A DNA stretch of 64,000 nucleotides from JAMXLO01 sp963794185. Lineage in GTDB: Bacteria > Pseudomonadota > Alphaproteobacteria > Acetobacterales > Acetobacteraceae. This document shows positions 37,493 through 45,705 of this stretch, in pieces. Made by a program: the position numbers and the translations under genes. Within the stretch, counting starts at the first letter, position 1. Each line of letters starts with the position of its first letter. The notes below the pieces were generated by a model, which was given only the letters and a program-made list of their open reading frames with translations, was not told the origin of the DNA and ran no database searches. The stretch covers positions 68,929 through 132,928 of the forward strand of contig CAWCDM010000053.1 in NCBI GenBank assembly GCA_963794185.1. Reading direction: 5' to 3'.

Positions 37493-40400
37493 TCACCCCA
37501 ACTCGTCGAGCAGCGCCTTTGCGTCTTTGAGGTCGGGAGTATCGAAGCCTTCGGTGAACCAACCGTAAACCGGGGCGAGCAGCTCATACGCGTCCTGGCG
37601 TTTCCCCTGGCTCTGCCATAGACGTGCGAGGCTGGTAGACGTGCGCAGCTCCCAGGATTTCGCCTGCTGGCGGCGCGCCCAGTCGAGCGACGCGAGAAAG
37701 CTTCGCTCGGCACCTTCAAAGTCGCCCGTGAGCGAGAGCATCCAGCCCTTGAGCCTCAGGATCTCGGCGTAGTGAACGCGTTCCCCCCACCCGGGACGTT
37801 CGACCTGGGCGATCTGCTCGTCGATCAGTTTCAGAGCGTTGCCCAGGTCGCCGGTCCGTGCCATGCATTCGGCCAGGAGTGCATTCCTGGTCGGGTTGCG
37901 GGCCTTGCCGCCGCTGTTCTCCCAAAACACGATGCTGGCCTCGATCGGGGCCATTGCTTCGACGAATTTGCCTTCCCTGATAAGCGCCACGCCATGCCCG
38001 AAGGGTGCCAACATCGCCCACAGCACGGGCAGGCTGTTTTCCCGTCCCAGCCGCTCACATTCGACGGCGCGCCTGCGCAGATCCTCGTAGTCATAGCGGC
38101 AATCGAACTCATGCGCTCCCATAGTCAATGCGAATCCGAGATCGAAAGGGTGGCCGCGACGGCGGGCGTGCGCATCCTTTTCATCGTTCAGCCGTGCTGC
38201 CCGGTCCGGATGGCCGAGTATCCAGGTGCTGATCGAACCGTAGATACCGGCTGTGGTTTTGGGATCGTGGTTGAGGACGTTCGCAATATGGCGATGCTTA
38301 TCGCCGTCGTACCGGTCCAGCACCTTGTCGGCGTGTTCGACAGCCTTGGTGAACTCGCCCGCCCAACTGTAGCAAGTACAGGCACGTGCGTGTCCCGTAA
38401 CCAGCAGATCGGTATCGCCGGTGGCCGTTGCGATATCCAGCATTTCCTCCACCCACGGCAGGGCCGCTTGCACGCGGCCTTGCGTCTGGACGTTGTTCGA
38501 CAGGCCCCAGAGGATAGGCAGCAACGCGTCATGGCGCTCGAGCGACTTCGCCAAGGCAAGTGCCGGATGCAGGCTGGTCCAGACTTCCGGGGCGGCCCAG
38601 CCCTTGAGCGCCAGCCACGCTGTGCCAAGGAGGCTGCGCAGCCCCAGTTCGCTGGCGTCTCGTTGCGATGACCAAGGCGTGCTGGCGAGCAGTTCGAGCC
38701 CCTGGTTGAGATGAGAGATGGCCTCGGTCAGGGCCATGCGCTTCAGCGCCAGCTCACCGGCGGTCTGCCATAGCGGAATGGCGGCTTCAATAAGGCCCGC
38801 CTCCGTAAGGTGATGGGCCAGCACCTCCGGTTCGGTCGCCTCGACGTTCGGAAAGTGTGCCCCGATCATACGTGCGATCTTGGCGTGCAACTCGTGTCTG
38901 CGACGCTTGAGCAACGAATCGTAAGCCGCATCCTGCACCAGCGCGTGCTTGAAGGTGTAGATGGCATCGGGCGGCGTGCCTCGACGGAACGCCAGTCCTG
39001 ACTCGGTCAGCCGCACCAGTGCCTCATCGAGTTGGGCCTGCGGCATCGGCGCCACGGCGGCGATCAGCTCATAGTTGAACGCGCGTCCGATGGCTGCCCC
39101 GATCTGGGCGATCTCCTTGACCGGCATGACACGATCCAGCCGCGCCATCAGCGAATCCCGCAGCGTGGCCGGAATGGTGACGGTGCGAGCCGAGCCAATG
39201 TACTCGTAGCGGTCGCCTGCGTCCCTCAATTCGCCCGATTCCAGGATCGACTTGGTCAGCTCCTCCACGAACAGCGGCACGCCGTCGGTCCTGGTCAGGA
39301 TCTGCTCCAGCAGCGTTGAAGGCAGCGCCTTGCTGCCGGCGAGCGTCGACACCATCGCGGCGCTCTGCGTCCGGGTGAGCTTGGATAGGTTCAGGGCGCC
39401 GACATGTCCTTGCCCGGACCAGCGCGATTGAAACTCCGGCCGGTGGGTGAGCACGACCAGTAGCGGAACGGTTCTGATCCGGTCGATCAGCAGATCCAGC
39501 ACCTCCAGCGTGGTGGGGTCGGCCCAGTGCAGGTCCTCTATCAGCTCCACAGTGGATTGCCGGCGGGCGGCCGCCACGGTGAGATCGACCAGGGTCCGCA
39601 GGGTCTCTTCCTTGCGCTTTTGCGGCGTGATCGGCAGGGGCCCGTAGCGGGCCTCGCAGGGGATCGACAAGATCGTCGCGATGAACCGGACGTCGGACAG
39701 GGGCCGGCCGTAATGCGCGACGATCAGTGCTTCCAGCTTGTCGAGTTTCGTGTCATCGGTGTCGTCGCGGGCGAACGCCAGCGCCCGTTCGAAGTTGTCG
39801 ATGCACGGCCAGAACGCGCTGTTGACGTAGTAGGGCGAGCACTGGAGGCGCAGCGACTGTACGCCTTCGGCTTCGAGCCGCTGACGCAGCGCGCCCAGGA
39901 TGCGGCTCTTGCCGATCCCGGGCTCCCCCGACAGCAGCACCACCTGGCCCTCGCCGTCCTTCGCCTGTGACCAGCGGCGAAGCAGCAGGTCCACCTCGCC
40001 CTCGCGGCCGACCAGAGGCGTAAGCTCGCTGCCGCCGCGTTTGGCATCGAAGCGACTTTCCGTCGGCAAGGCACGTTCCACCCGCCAGGCACGAACCCGA
40101 TCGCCGATTCCCTTCAAGTCGTGTTCGCCCAGATCGGTCAGTGCAAACCCGCTGCCGGCCAATCGACGGGTCGAGGCAGCGATGACGATCTGGTCCGCGT
40201 CGGCGAGACCTTGCAGACGCGCGGCGAGGTTGAGCGTGCTGCCCACTGCCAGCTCTGACAGGTTCCCCGCAACGGCCGGTGCACCGACGACCACAGGGCC
40301 AGTCGCGATGCCGATATGGACCGACAAATTCTCGGTGGAGGAGGCCCGCTTGACGGTATGAACGATCTCAAGGGCCGCCCGCACGGCGCGCTCAGCGTCT

Positions 40401-40870
40401 TCTTCGTGTGCGGTGGGCCAGCCGAAATACGTCAGGATCCCATCACCCACGTAGCGGGCGACGAACCCGTCGTAGCGCGCGATCACGTCGCCGCAACGGC
40501 TCCGATACGAATTCAACACGTTCTGCAGCTCTTCGGGATCGAGCTTTTCACCAAGCACCGTCGAGCCCACCAGGTCGCAGAACATCACAGTGAGCTGGCG
40601 GCGGTCGGCTTCGAGACCCGCGGTGGCGGGCGTCATGTCCTCCTGCGGCCCTGCGGTCGCGGCTGGCACCCTCTCAATATCGGGCGCCTTTGCCCGAAGC
40701 GCAGCGATTGCTTCGAGCAGGCGACGGCGGTGGCCCACCAGGGTTACCCCTAGATCCTTCAAGTCATCCGCCGTCAGACTGGCGAGCACCTCGGCATCGA
40801 TCGCGTTCTCCACGAACGCCGCCTCGTATTGCGATAGGCCTAACTTCCGCAGGAAGTGCCCGATGTTCAT
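37493..40870 (-). CDS. SAM domain-adenylate/guanylate cyclase-AAA ATPase-TPR protein
   Basis: 1125 residues. SAM domain 1-62 (FLRKLGLSQYEAAFVENAID, LKDLGVTLVGHRRRLLEAI). Class III cyclase domain about 85-260: LTVMFCDLVGSTVLGEKLD with the first metal Asp and VGDGILTYFGWPTAHEEDAE with the second. AAA/STAND-type ATPase about 285-650: TPLVGREGEVDLLLRRW, Walker A GEPGIGKS, Walker B region VELIEDLHWADP. The C-terminal ~450 residues are TPR-like (GELALKRMALTEAISHLNQG). This is a known signalling architecture; ligand and output unknown. No frameshift over 3.4 kb, so sequence quality here is good. Confidence 0.9.
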   Translation of the reverse strand: MNIGHFLRKLGLSQYEAAFVENAIDAEVLASLTADDLKDLGVTLVGHRRRLLEAIAALRAKAPDIERVPAATAGPQEDMTPATAGLEADRRQLTVMFCDLVGSTVLGEKLDPEELQNVLNSYRSRCGDVIARYDGFVARYVGDGILTYFGWPTAHEEDAERAVRAALEIVHTVKRASSTENLSVHIGIATGPVVVGAPAVAGNLSELAVGSTLNLAARLQGLADADQIVIAASTRRLAGSGFALTDLGEHDLKGIGDRVRAWRVERALPTESRFDAKRGGSELTPLVGREGEVDLLLRRWSQAKDGEGQVVLLSGEPGIGKSRILGALRQRLEAEGVQSLRLQCSPYYVNSAFWPCIDNFERALAFARDDTDDTKLDKLEALIVAHYGRPLSDVRFIATILSIPCEARYGPLPITPQKRKEETLRTLVDLTVAAARRQSTVELIEDLHWADPTTLEVLDLLIDRIRTVPLLVVLTHRPEFQSRWSGQGHVGALNLSKLTRTQSAAMVSTLAGSKALPSTLLEQILTRTDGVPLFVEELTKSILESGELRDAGDRYEYIGSARTVTIPATLRDSLMARLDRVMPVKEIAQIGAAIGRAFNYELIAAVAPMPQAQLDEALVRLTESGLAFRRGTPPDAIYTFKHALVQDAAYDSLLKRRRHELHAKIARMIGAHFPNVEATEPEVLAHHLTEAGLIEAAIPLWQTAGELALKRMALTEAISHLNQGLELLASTPWSSQRDASELGLRSLLGTAWLALKGWAAPEVWTSLHPALALAKSLERHDALLPILWGLSNNVQTQGRVQAALPWVEEMLDIATATGDTDLLVTGHARACTCYSWAGEFTKAVEHADKVLDRYDGDKHRHIANVLNHDPKTTAGIYGSISTWILGHPDRAARLNDEKDAHARRRGHPFDLGFALTMGAHEFDCRYDYEDLRRRAVECERLGRENSLPVLWAMLAPFGHGVALIREGKFVEAMAPIEASIVFWENSGGKARNPTRNALLAECMARTGDLGNALKLIDEQIAQVERPGWGERVHYAEILRLKGWMLSLTGDFEGAERSFLASLDWARRQQAKSWELRTSTSLARLWQSQGKRQDAYELLAPVYGWFTEGFDTPDLKDAKALLDELG

Positions 40871-41546
40871 ACCCGCACGCTACAGCGACCGCGCGCGCAG
40901 GACCACACCTCCCCGTGGGCGGTCAGTGCAAGATCCGCCGGCGGGAAAACTTGCTCGATCGCAAACTTCAGAATGCTCGATCCGCCACGGTCCGACCTGG
41001 CTCCGAATCATGCGGTCACTGGCGCCGGCTGGTCATGTTTCATGCCACCGAAGGCTCCCCAATCGCTGCATCAAAGCCCGCCCGCACGAGCTCAATGCAT
41101 CCCTCGCGTTCCGGCACGATATAAGCGTAGTTCAGCATGGCATGGATGCGATGCGACGCGACGCGAACCGTTTGCTGTTCGCTTTCCTGGCGGAGCTCCG
41201 CGTACCGACACGATGTCAGTCGGTCGTCACCGAGCGGCTACGGTCGAAAGCCACATCGTCTCGCTCAAACGCGTGGCTCGTAAAGGCGGATGCGATTGAT
41301 CATGGCGCGGGCCATTTCCGCTTCCCGTCTATTGCAGCTCGGAAGGCCGGCGAATGGGATAGCCGCTTTGGAAAAGCTGCGTCACTCGACTGAACGGCCG
41401 CGACGGGCGCGGCGCAGACCTCGACGCGGCGAAGCATCTACGTCCATGTTGCACCCGAGGCGGTCACGTTCGTCCCGCTCTGATTTACAACACGTCGATA
41501 TGAATCGGCGTTTTGGTGCGATACGCGATATTGCGCCGCCCCGGCG
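40871..41546. other. Gene-poor stretch containing a cas1-like relic
   Basis: Between the cyclase and ssb genes. Apart from the minus-strand cas1-like fragment at 41040-41215, nothing was recognised; no CRISPR array, other cas gene or tRNA was seen. Other open frames give Arg/Ser-rich products without domains. Confidence 0.4.
41040..41215 (-). pseudogene. Cas1-like C-terminal fragment
   Basis: Minus-strand frame reads RQESEQQTVRVASHRIHAML, then NYAYIVPEREGCIELVRAGF and DAAIGEPSVA before TGA (41040-41042). The pattern H-x-(V/I)-(N/H)-A-M-L-N-Y-A-Y followed by AGxDxxIG is the signature of the Cas1 helical catalytic domain, although the usual metal-binding His/Asp after DxxIG is not present. No upstream N-terminal domain and no cas2 or array was seen. 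Probably a relic of a CRISPR adaptation gene or an acquired Cas1-like fragment. Confidence 0.45.
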
Positions 41547-42053
41547 CTAGAACGGAATTTCGTCGTCCAGATCGCCGCCTTTGGGAGCCTCCCACGATGG
41601 GGTGCCGCCGCCACGTGCCGCACCGGCGGCGGCCCGCTGCGGCGCTGCGCGGTCGCTGCGATAGCCGCCACCAAACTCGCCCGCCGCCTCACCTCCGCCA
41701 CCCGCGCTATCCAGCAACGTCAGTTCGCCGCGGAAATTCCGCAGCACCACTTCAGTGGTGTATTTCTCCTGACCCGACTGGTCGGTGTATTTCCGGGTCT
41801 CCAGCGCGCCCTCCAGATAGACCTTCCGACCTTTGCGGAGAAAGCGCTCGGCAATATCGGCCAGGCGCTCGTTGAAGATGACCACCCGGTGCCACTCGGT
41901 GCGTTCCTTGCGCTCGCCGGTCTGCCGGTCGTTCCAGGTCTCGCTGGTCGCCACCGACAGATTGGCGATCTTGGTGCCGGACTGCAGAGTTCGAATCTCT
42001 GGGTCCTTGCCGAGGTTGCCGACCAGGATCACCTTGTTGACGCTGCCTGCCAT
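41547..42053 (-). CDS. ssb: Single-stranded DNA-binding protein
   Basis: 168 residues. N-terminal OB fold MAGSVNKVILVGNLGKDPEI, then ATSETWNDRQTGERKERTEW HRVVIFN and AERFLRKGRKVYLEGALETR KYTD, a Gly/Ala-rich linker, and the acidic tail DLDDEIPF that recruits partner proteins. A tetrameric cytosolic protein for replication and repair. Complete and of normal length. Transcribed alone on the minus strand. Confidence 0.97.
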   Translation of the reverse strand: MAGSVNKVILVGNLGKDPEIRTLQSGTKIANLSVATSETWNDRQTGERKERTEWHRVVIFNERLADIAERFLRKGRKVYLEGALETRKYTDQSGQEKYTTEVVLRNFRGELTLLDSAGGGGEAAGEFGGGYRSDRAAPQRAAAGAARGGGTPSWEAPKGGDLDDEIPF

Positions 42054-42211
42054 GGCTTCAATCCTTCATTAAGGGAGGCAACCTAGCCGCTGCCTCCGCA
42101 CGCTGCCATCCTAAACGGCCCGGGGTTAAGCAGACATTCCCAGGACCTGGCCAACAATCGTTTAGACCAGGAACATCCTGAGAACAAGTGGGACGCCGCG
42201 ACACGGGGTTC

Positions 42212-44047
42212 TCAAGGCCCGGTCAACCGGGTGAAGCCAGCGGCATCCCACGCCTCACTGCCCACACCGTGATGCACGAAGAACAGGCCGGCGGGATCGT
42301 ATTTCGCCTTCACTGCCTGCAGGCGCGCATGGTTCGCACCCCAGAAGGCGCGCTGCCAGTCGCGCTCGAAGAAATTGCTCTCCGACACATACGAGCCTGG
42401 ATCAGGAACCACCCCGCGCAGTTCCTCCATCGCCTTGTCGATTGCGGCCGCATCCTGCCGCGCGGCGGTAAGGTCGGGTTCGTGACCCTGGATACCGGGG
42501 TATGCGGGCGGTCCGCCGCCGGCAATGATGGCCAGGGCGAATGCAGTCAGCACAGCCGGGTTGGTCGCGGTATCCCGGGCGGTCGCCACCGCCTCTTCCG
42601 GAGCGCCGCCGAGGCCTTTGTTGAAGTGCAGGGCCACGCTCCAGTGCCGGCTCGCCGCGAACAGGGCACTGGCGGTTCGATCGCGCTGATCCTCCTGCAA
42701 CAGCGAGGCGGGCAGCCAGGCGGACTGATAGCCGTGCAGGAAAAACCCGACCTGATTTTGATCGCCGGCCCACCACACGTTGCCGGCGGGCGCACCCGGC
42801 CGGTCATCCGTTACCACCGCGGCGGGCACGTGCTCCCGCAGATATGCGGCGTCCCACCAATGCCTCGCGGGCAGGCTGCCGATCCGCGGGGCCGTGGTGA
42901 CGGTGAAATCCTCCGGCGCTCCGGCGACCCAATCGAGGAACGGCTGCCACACGTCCGCGGCCTGCTTGCTGTCCAAGCCCTGGGACACCATCGAAACGGC
43001 AAGACTGTTGCCTGGCCGGATGGCGGCGCTCTCGCCCCAATGGGGATCGCACAGACTGGTGGCGTAGAAGTCGATGAACCGACCCACCAACCGGCGAAAC
43101 GCGGGATCGGATGTGGCCTTGATCGTGACGAACACGGCGCCGAACCAGGCGGGCAACTCGTGTGTCCGCAGCGTCAACCGGGTAACGACGCCCAGACTTC
43201 CGCCGCCACCTCCCTTGATGCCCCAGAACAGGTCAGTGTGGCTGCACGCGTTGGCGATCACCACGGCGCCATCCGCGGTCACCACCTCGGCCTCGAGCAG
43301 CCCGGCCGCAGCCATGCCATATGCCTTCGAGAAGCTGCCGAACCCGCCGCTCTGGATCAGGCCGGCGACCCCGACCGTGGCACATCCACCGCCCTGCACG
43401 TAGCGGCCCGCCTTCGTCGTCACGGCATCGTAGACGTGCATCCACATCGCACCGGCCTCGACCGTGACGGCAGGCTGCGGTGCCACCTTTCCCGCGCAGC
43501 CTTGGCCGACAAACGCATCGTGCAGGGCGATGCCGTTCATCGCACGCGTCCAGATCAGCAGCGAGTCGCCCGCGTTGGAGGTCCCCTGGTAGCTATGGCC
43601 ACCGCCTTTGACGACCAGCCGCAGATTGTTCCGCCGCGCAAAGTTCACGGCGGCTACCACGTCGGCGGTTGTGCTGGCCGCGACGGCGTACGCGCTGGGC
43701 GTCGACATCCAGCCATCGATCCAGCCGGACGTCTGCGTCGCGCCAGGATGATCGCCGATGAAATAGGGGTTCCGTAGATCCTTGATCAGCGCCTGGCAGG
43801 CGGCGGCGTCGGAACTCGAGATGCAGCCGGCAAGCGGGGACGCCACCCGGATCAGGCGGCCACCTACGTCCCGGTTCAGCCTTTGCCAGCTTGCTTCGTT
43901 CGGCCATGCCGGATCGGACGGCCGGACACGACGGGACAGCGGGCTTGTCGGCGGTGCCGCCGCCTGCGCACGCCGCGCCGGACGTGGGAAGAAAACCGGC
44001 AGCAGGGCGAATGCGGTCACCCGTCTGAGCAGGCTTCGCTTGTCCAT
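42212..44047 (-). CDS. FAD-linked oxidase, BBE type, with Tat-like leader
   Basis: 611 residues starting MDKRSLLRRVTAFALLPVFF, a twin-arginine-like signal (Ala-rich end AQAAAPP), so probably exported. FAD_binding_4 domain: NNLRLVVKGGGHSYQGTSNA GDSLLIWTRAMN with the His that forms the 8-alpha bond, and VQGGGCATVGVAGLIQSGGF with the Cys position used for a second covalent bond in bicovalent oxidases. The C-terminal BBE segment is RLQAVKAKYDPAGLFFVHHG. Related enzymes oxidise oligosaccharides or alcohols with O2; substrate unknown. Divergent from the glutaredoxin-DinB gene. Confidence 0.85.
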   Translation of the reverse strand: MDKRSLLRRVTAFALLPVFFPRPARRAQAAAPPTSPLSRRVRPSDPAWPNEASWQRLNRDVGGRLIRVASPLAGCISSSDAAACQALIKDLRNPYFIGDHPGATQTSGWIDGWMSTPSAYAVAASTTADVVAAVNFARRNNLRLVVKGGGHSYQGTSNAGDSLLIWTRAMNGIALHDAFVGQGCAGKVAPQPAVTVEAGAMWMHVYDAVTTKAGRYVQGGGCATVGVAGLIQSGGFGSFSKAYGMAAAGLLEAEVVTADGAVVIANACSHTDLFWGIKGGGGGSLGVVTRLTLRTHELPAWFGAVFVTIKATSDPAFRRLVGRFIDFYATSLCDPHWGESAAIRPGNSLAVSMVSQGLDSKQAADVWQPFLDWVAGAPEDFTVTTAPRIGSLPARHWWDAAYLREHVPAAVVTDDRPGAPAGNVWWAGDQNQVGFFLHGYQSAWLPASLLQEDQRDRTASALFAASRHWSVALHFNKGLGGAPEEAVATARDTATNPAVLTAFALAIIAGGGPPAYPGIQGHEPDLTAARQDAAAIDKAMEELRGVVPDPGSYVSESNFFERDWQRAFWGANHARLQAVKAKYDPAGLFFVHHGVGSEAWDAAGFTRLTGP

Positions 44048-44172
44048 GCGTACTCCCGCGCCTATCGCTATCGGCGTGCCGCTGGCTCGTCAATCTGTCC
44101 GGTGCCCCGATCGGCGTTGACGTGCGGCGGCAGGCAGGCGAAGCTGCGCGCTGTCAACGAGTGGAACGGAAC

Positions 44173-44937
44173 ATGTCGGCCTCGCCACAGCTCAAGGTGT
44201 TCTGGCAGCCTGGATGAACCAGCTGCCTGAAACTCAAGGAGTTTCTCTCGGTCCGTGCGATCGAGTTCCAATCCATCAACGTGCTGGAAGATCCCGCCGG
44301 GCTCGATGAGCTGAGGCGGCTGGGGGCTCGCTCGGTCCCCGTTCTATCGCGCGGCGACGAGTATGTGTTCGCGCAGAACATCGGCCACGTGGTGAAGTTC
44401 CTCGGGCTGAACGAGGCGACGGGTCCGGTGCTGTCGCCGGCGCAATTGATCGCCCGCCTGGATGGTTTTCTGGCCGCGGCGCTCCGGCTGATCCCGCAGA
44501 TGCCGGACGCGCGGCTGGACACCGAGGTGCCGAACCGGCCACGCAGCTACCGGGTGCTCGGCCACCACATCTTCCGCATCCCGGAGGCCTTCCTGGAGGT
44601 CACCGCCGGCGCGACGCTCAGCTACGAGGGCCTGACCTCGCGGCCGCCCGAGGGGATGCACGGGACGGCCGATATCGCGGGCTACGGGGCGGACGTGCGG
44701 CGGCGGCTCGCCGCGTGGTGGGATGCGAAGGCGGACAAGTCAGGGCGGGACCGGGTGCAGACCTATTACGGCGAGCAGGCGCTGCACGAGTATCTCGAGC
44801 GCACGACCTGGCATGTCGGGCAGCATGTGCGGCAGTGGATCATGCTGCTGGGGATGGCGGGGATCGCCGCGGACCGGCCGCCGGTGGAGGCGGATTTTGT
44901 CGGGCTGCCGATGCCGAGCCAGGTTTGGGACGGGTGA
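44173..44937 (+). CDS. Glutaredoxin-DinB fusion with in-frame TGA at the first Cys of CxxC (candidate selenoprotein)
   Basis: From ATG 44173 one frame runs to 44937 (254 residues) interrupted only by TGA at 44215-44217, codon 15. Around it the protein reads LKVFWQPG-(TGA)-TSCLKLKEFL, so TGA occupies the first Cys of a thioredoxin-fold CxxC. The remainder of the glutaredoxin domain (FQSINVLEDPAG, LGARSVPVLSRGDEYVFAQN) and a DinB-like four-helix domain with His residues (LGHHIFRIPEAFLE, TTWHVGQHVRQW) follow in the same frame. UxxC is a classical selenocysteine position. A TGC-to-TGA nonsense mutation is the main alternative. If TGA stops translation, GTG 44281 could restart a truncated protein. 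Confidence 0.7.
44229..44245 (+). promoter_or_regulatory. Perfect stem-loop just after the in-frame TGA (possible bacterial SECIS)
   Basis: GAAACTC-AAG-GAGTTTC: a 7-bp perfect stem with a 3-base loop whose apex begins 19 bases after the TGA, within the window of about 16-37 bases usually quoted for bacterial SECIS elements. Against it, the loop lacks a G in its first two positions, which the canonical model requires. The hairpin also encodes KLKEF, so it could be coincidental. Confidence 0.4.
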
Positions 44938-45705
44938 GGAGTTCGGTCGTCGTCGCTGCAGCGCAAGAGCGATCCTGTCGCCGGAATGTTGACGCACCGT
45001 CTACACAGCAACCCGTGTTATGGCTGCATTGCGCCGAGATGGACATGCCAGGGTTCCCGCGCTGAGGTCCGGTCAACACCCGTAATGCGCATTCCACCCC
45101 CCGTTGGTTCTACCCAAAAGCGGCCGTGTGCGATCCCGATCCAGCGTCACCACTGACGGCCGAGCGGTGCTAATTGCCAGCGACCGCACGTGGATGCTGC
45201 ACGGAGGAGATGCGGAAAAATCAGCATTACCTTGACCGCAGGCCATCCACCGCGACCTTCCATCGCCGGCAGGCACAGCACTCCCGATTCTGTCAAGCAA
45301 CATTTTTCCATTCGGCGGCCTTGTTTCGAGGAAAGCACCGAACCAGCTACTCACACGCCTTGGTGGTCTGCACCAAGGGATCGGTGTTGACGGTGTCAAG
45401 CGACCAGTTCGCGACGAATTCGACCACCGCCCAAACCAGGCGGGTGCCGAGCCGAGCGAGCAGGGAGCCCAGCACTTTCACGAGAACCTCCTTCGCGGGG
45501 TAATCATAGCACCGCACGTTGGCTGTTGCGTCGCAGTTCTTCGGAGCTGTGAAATCGTGTGGCGAGGGGATAGGATGCGAGTCGACGCGCGTTCCAAACT
45601 GAGCCGTTGGTGCCGGATGCTTCTCACTCCGACCACCAAAGACACCGGGGGGACCTCGTCCGAAAGGTGGGGTATACGCACATCCCCGTCCCCCCGGGTT
45701 TGCCA
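44938..45705. other. Long noncoding, structured region upstream of the reverse transcriptase
   Basis: About 770 bp without a plus-strand gene. Self-complementary segments visible: CGGCCG at 45121-45126 with CGGCCG at 45157-45162 enclosing CGTCA(CCAC)TGACG at 45145-45158, and an 8-bp perfect hairpin CCTTGGTG-GTCTG-CACCAAGG at 45358-45378. Lower GC than flanking genes. Some defence reverse transcriptases (DRT2-type) use a noncoding RNA encoded immediately upstream as template; this region is where such an RNA would lie. A short minus-strand gene (45347-45481) also occupies part of it. The ncRNA is inference. Confidence 0.4.
45347..45481 (-). CDS. Small (44-residue) amphipathic/hydrophobic protein
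   Basis: GTG at 45481 is preceded by AAGGAGG (reverse complement of 45487-45493) at ideal spacing. Product: VKVLGSLLARLGTRLVWAVV, then EFVANWSLDTVNTDPLVQTT KACE. The N-terminal 25 residues could form a membrane-associated helix with two Arg. Too short for standard gene calling. It is divergent from the reverse transcriptase and overlaps the structured region, so it may be an accessory or toxin-like peptide, or a chance frame. The strong ribosome-binding site is the main support. Confidence 0.45.
   Translation of the reverse strand: MKVLGSLLARLGTRLVWAVVEFVANWSLDTVNTDPLVQTTKACE

Noticed and set aside
40871..41546. Possible CRISPR array near the cas1-like fragment
   Set aside because: No regularly spaced direct repeats were found in this stretch or its flanks.
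45358..45378. Rho-independent terminator
   Set aside because: The hairpin CCTTGGTG/CACCAAGG has no T-run on either strand and lies inside the small minus-strand ORF.
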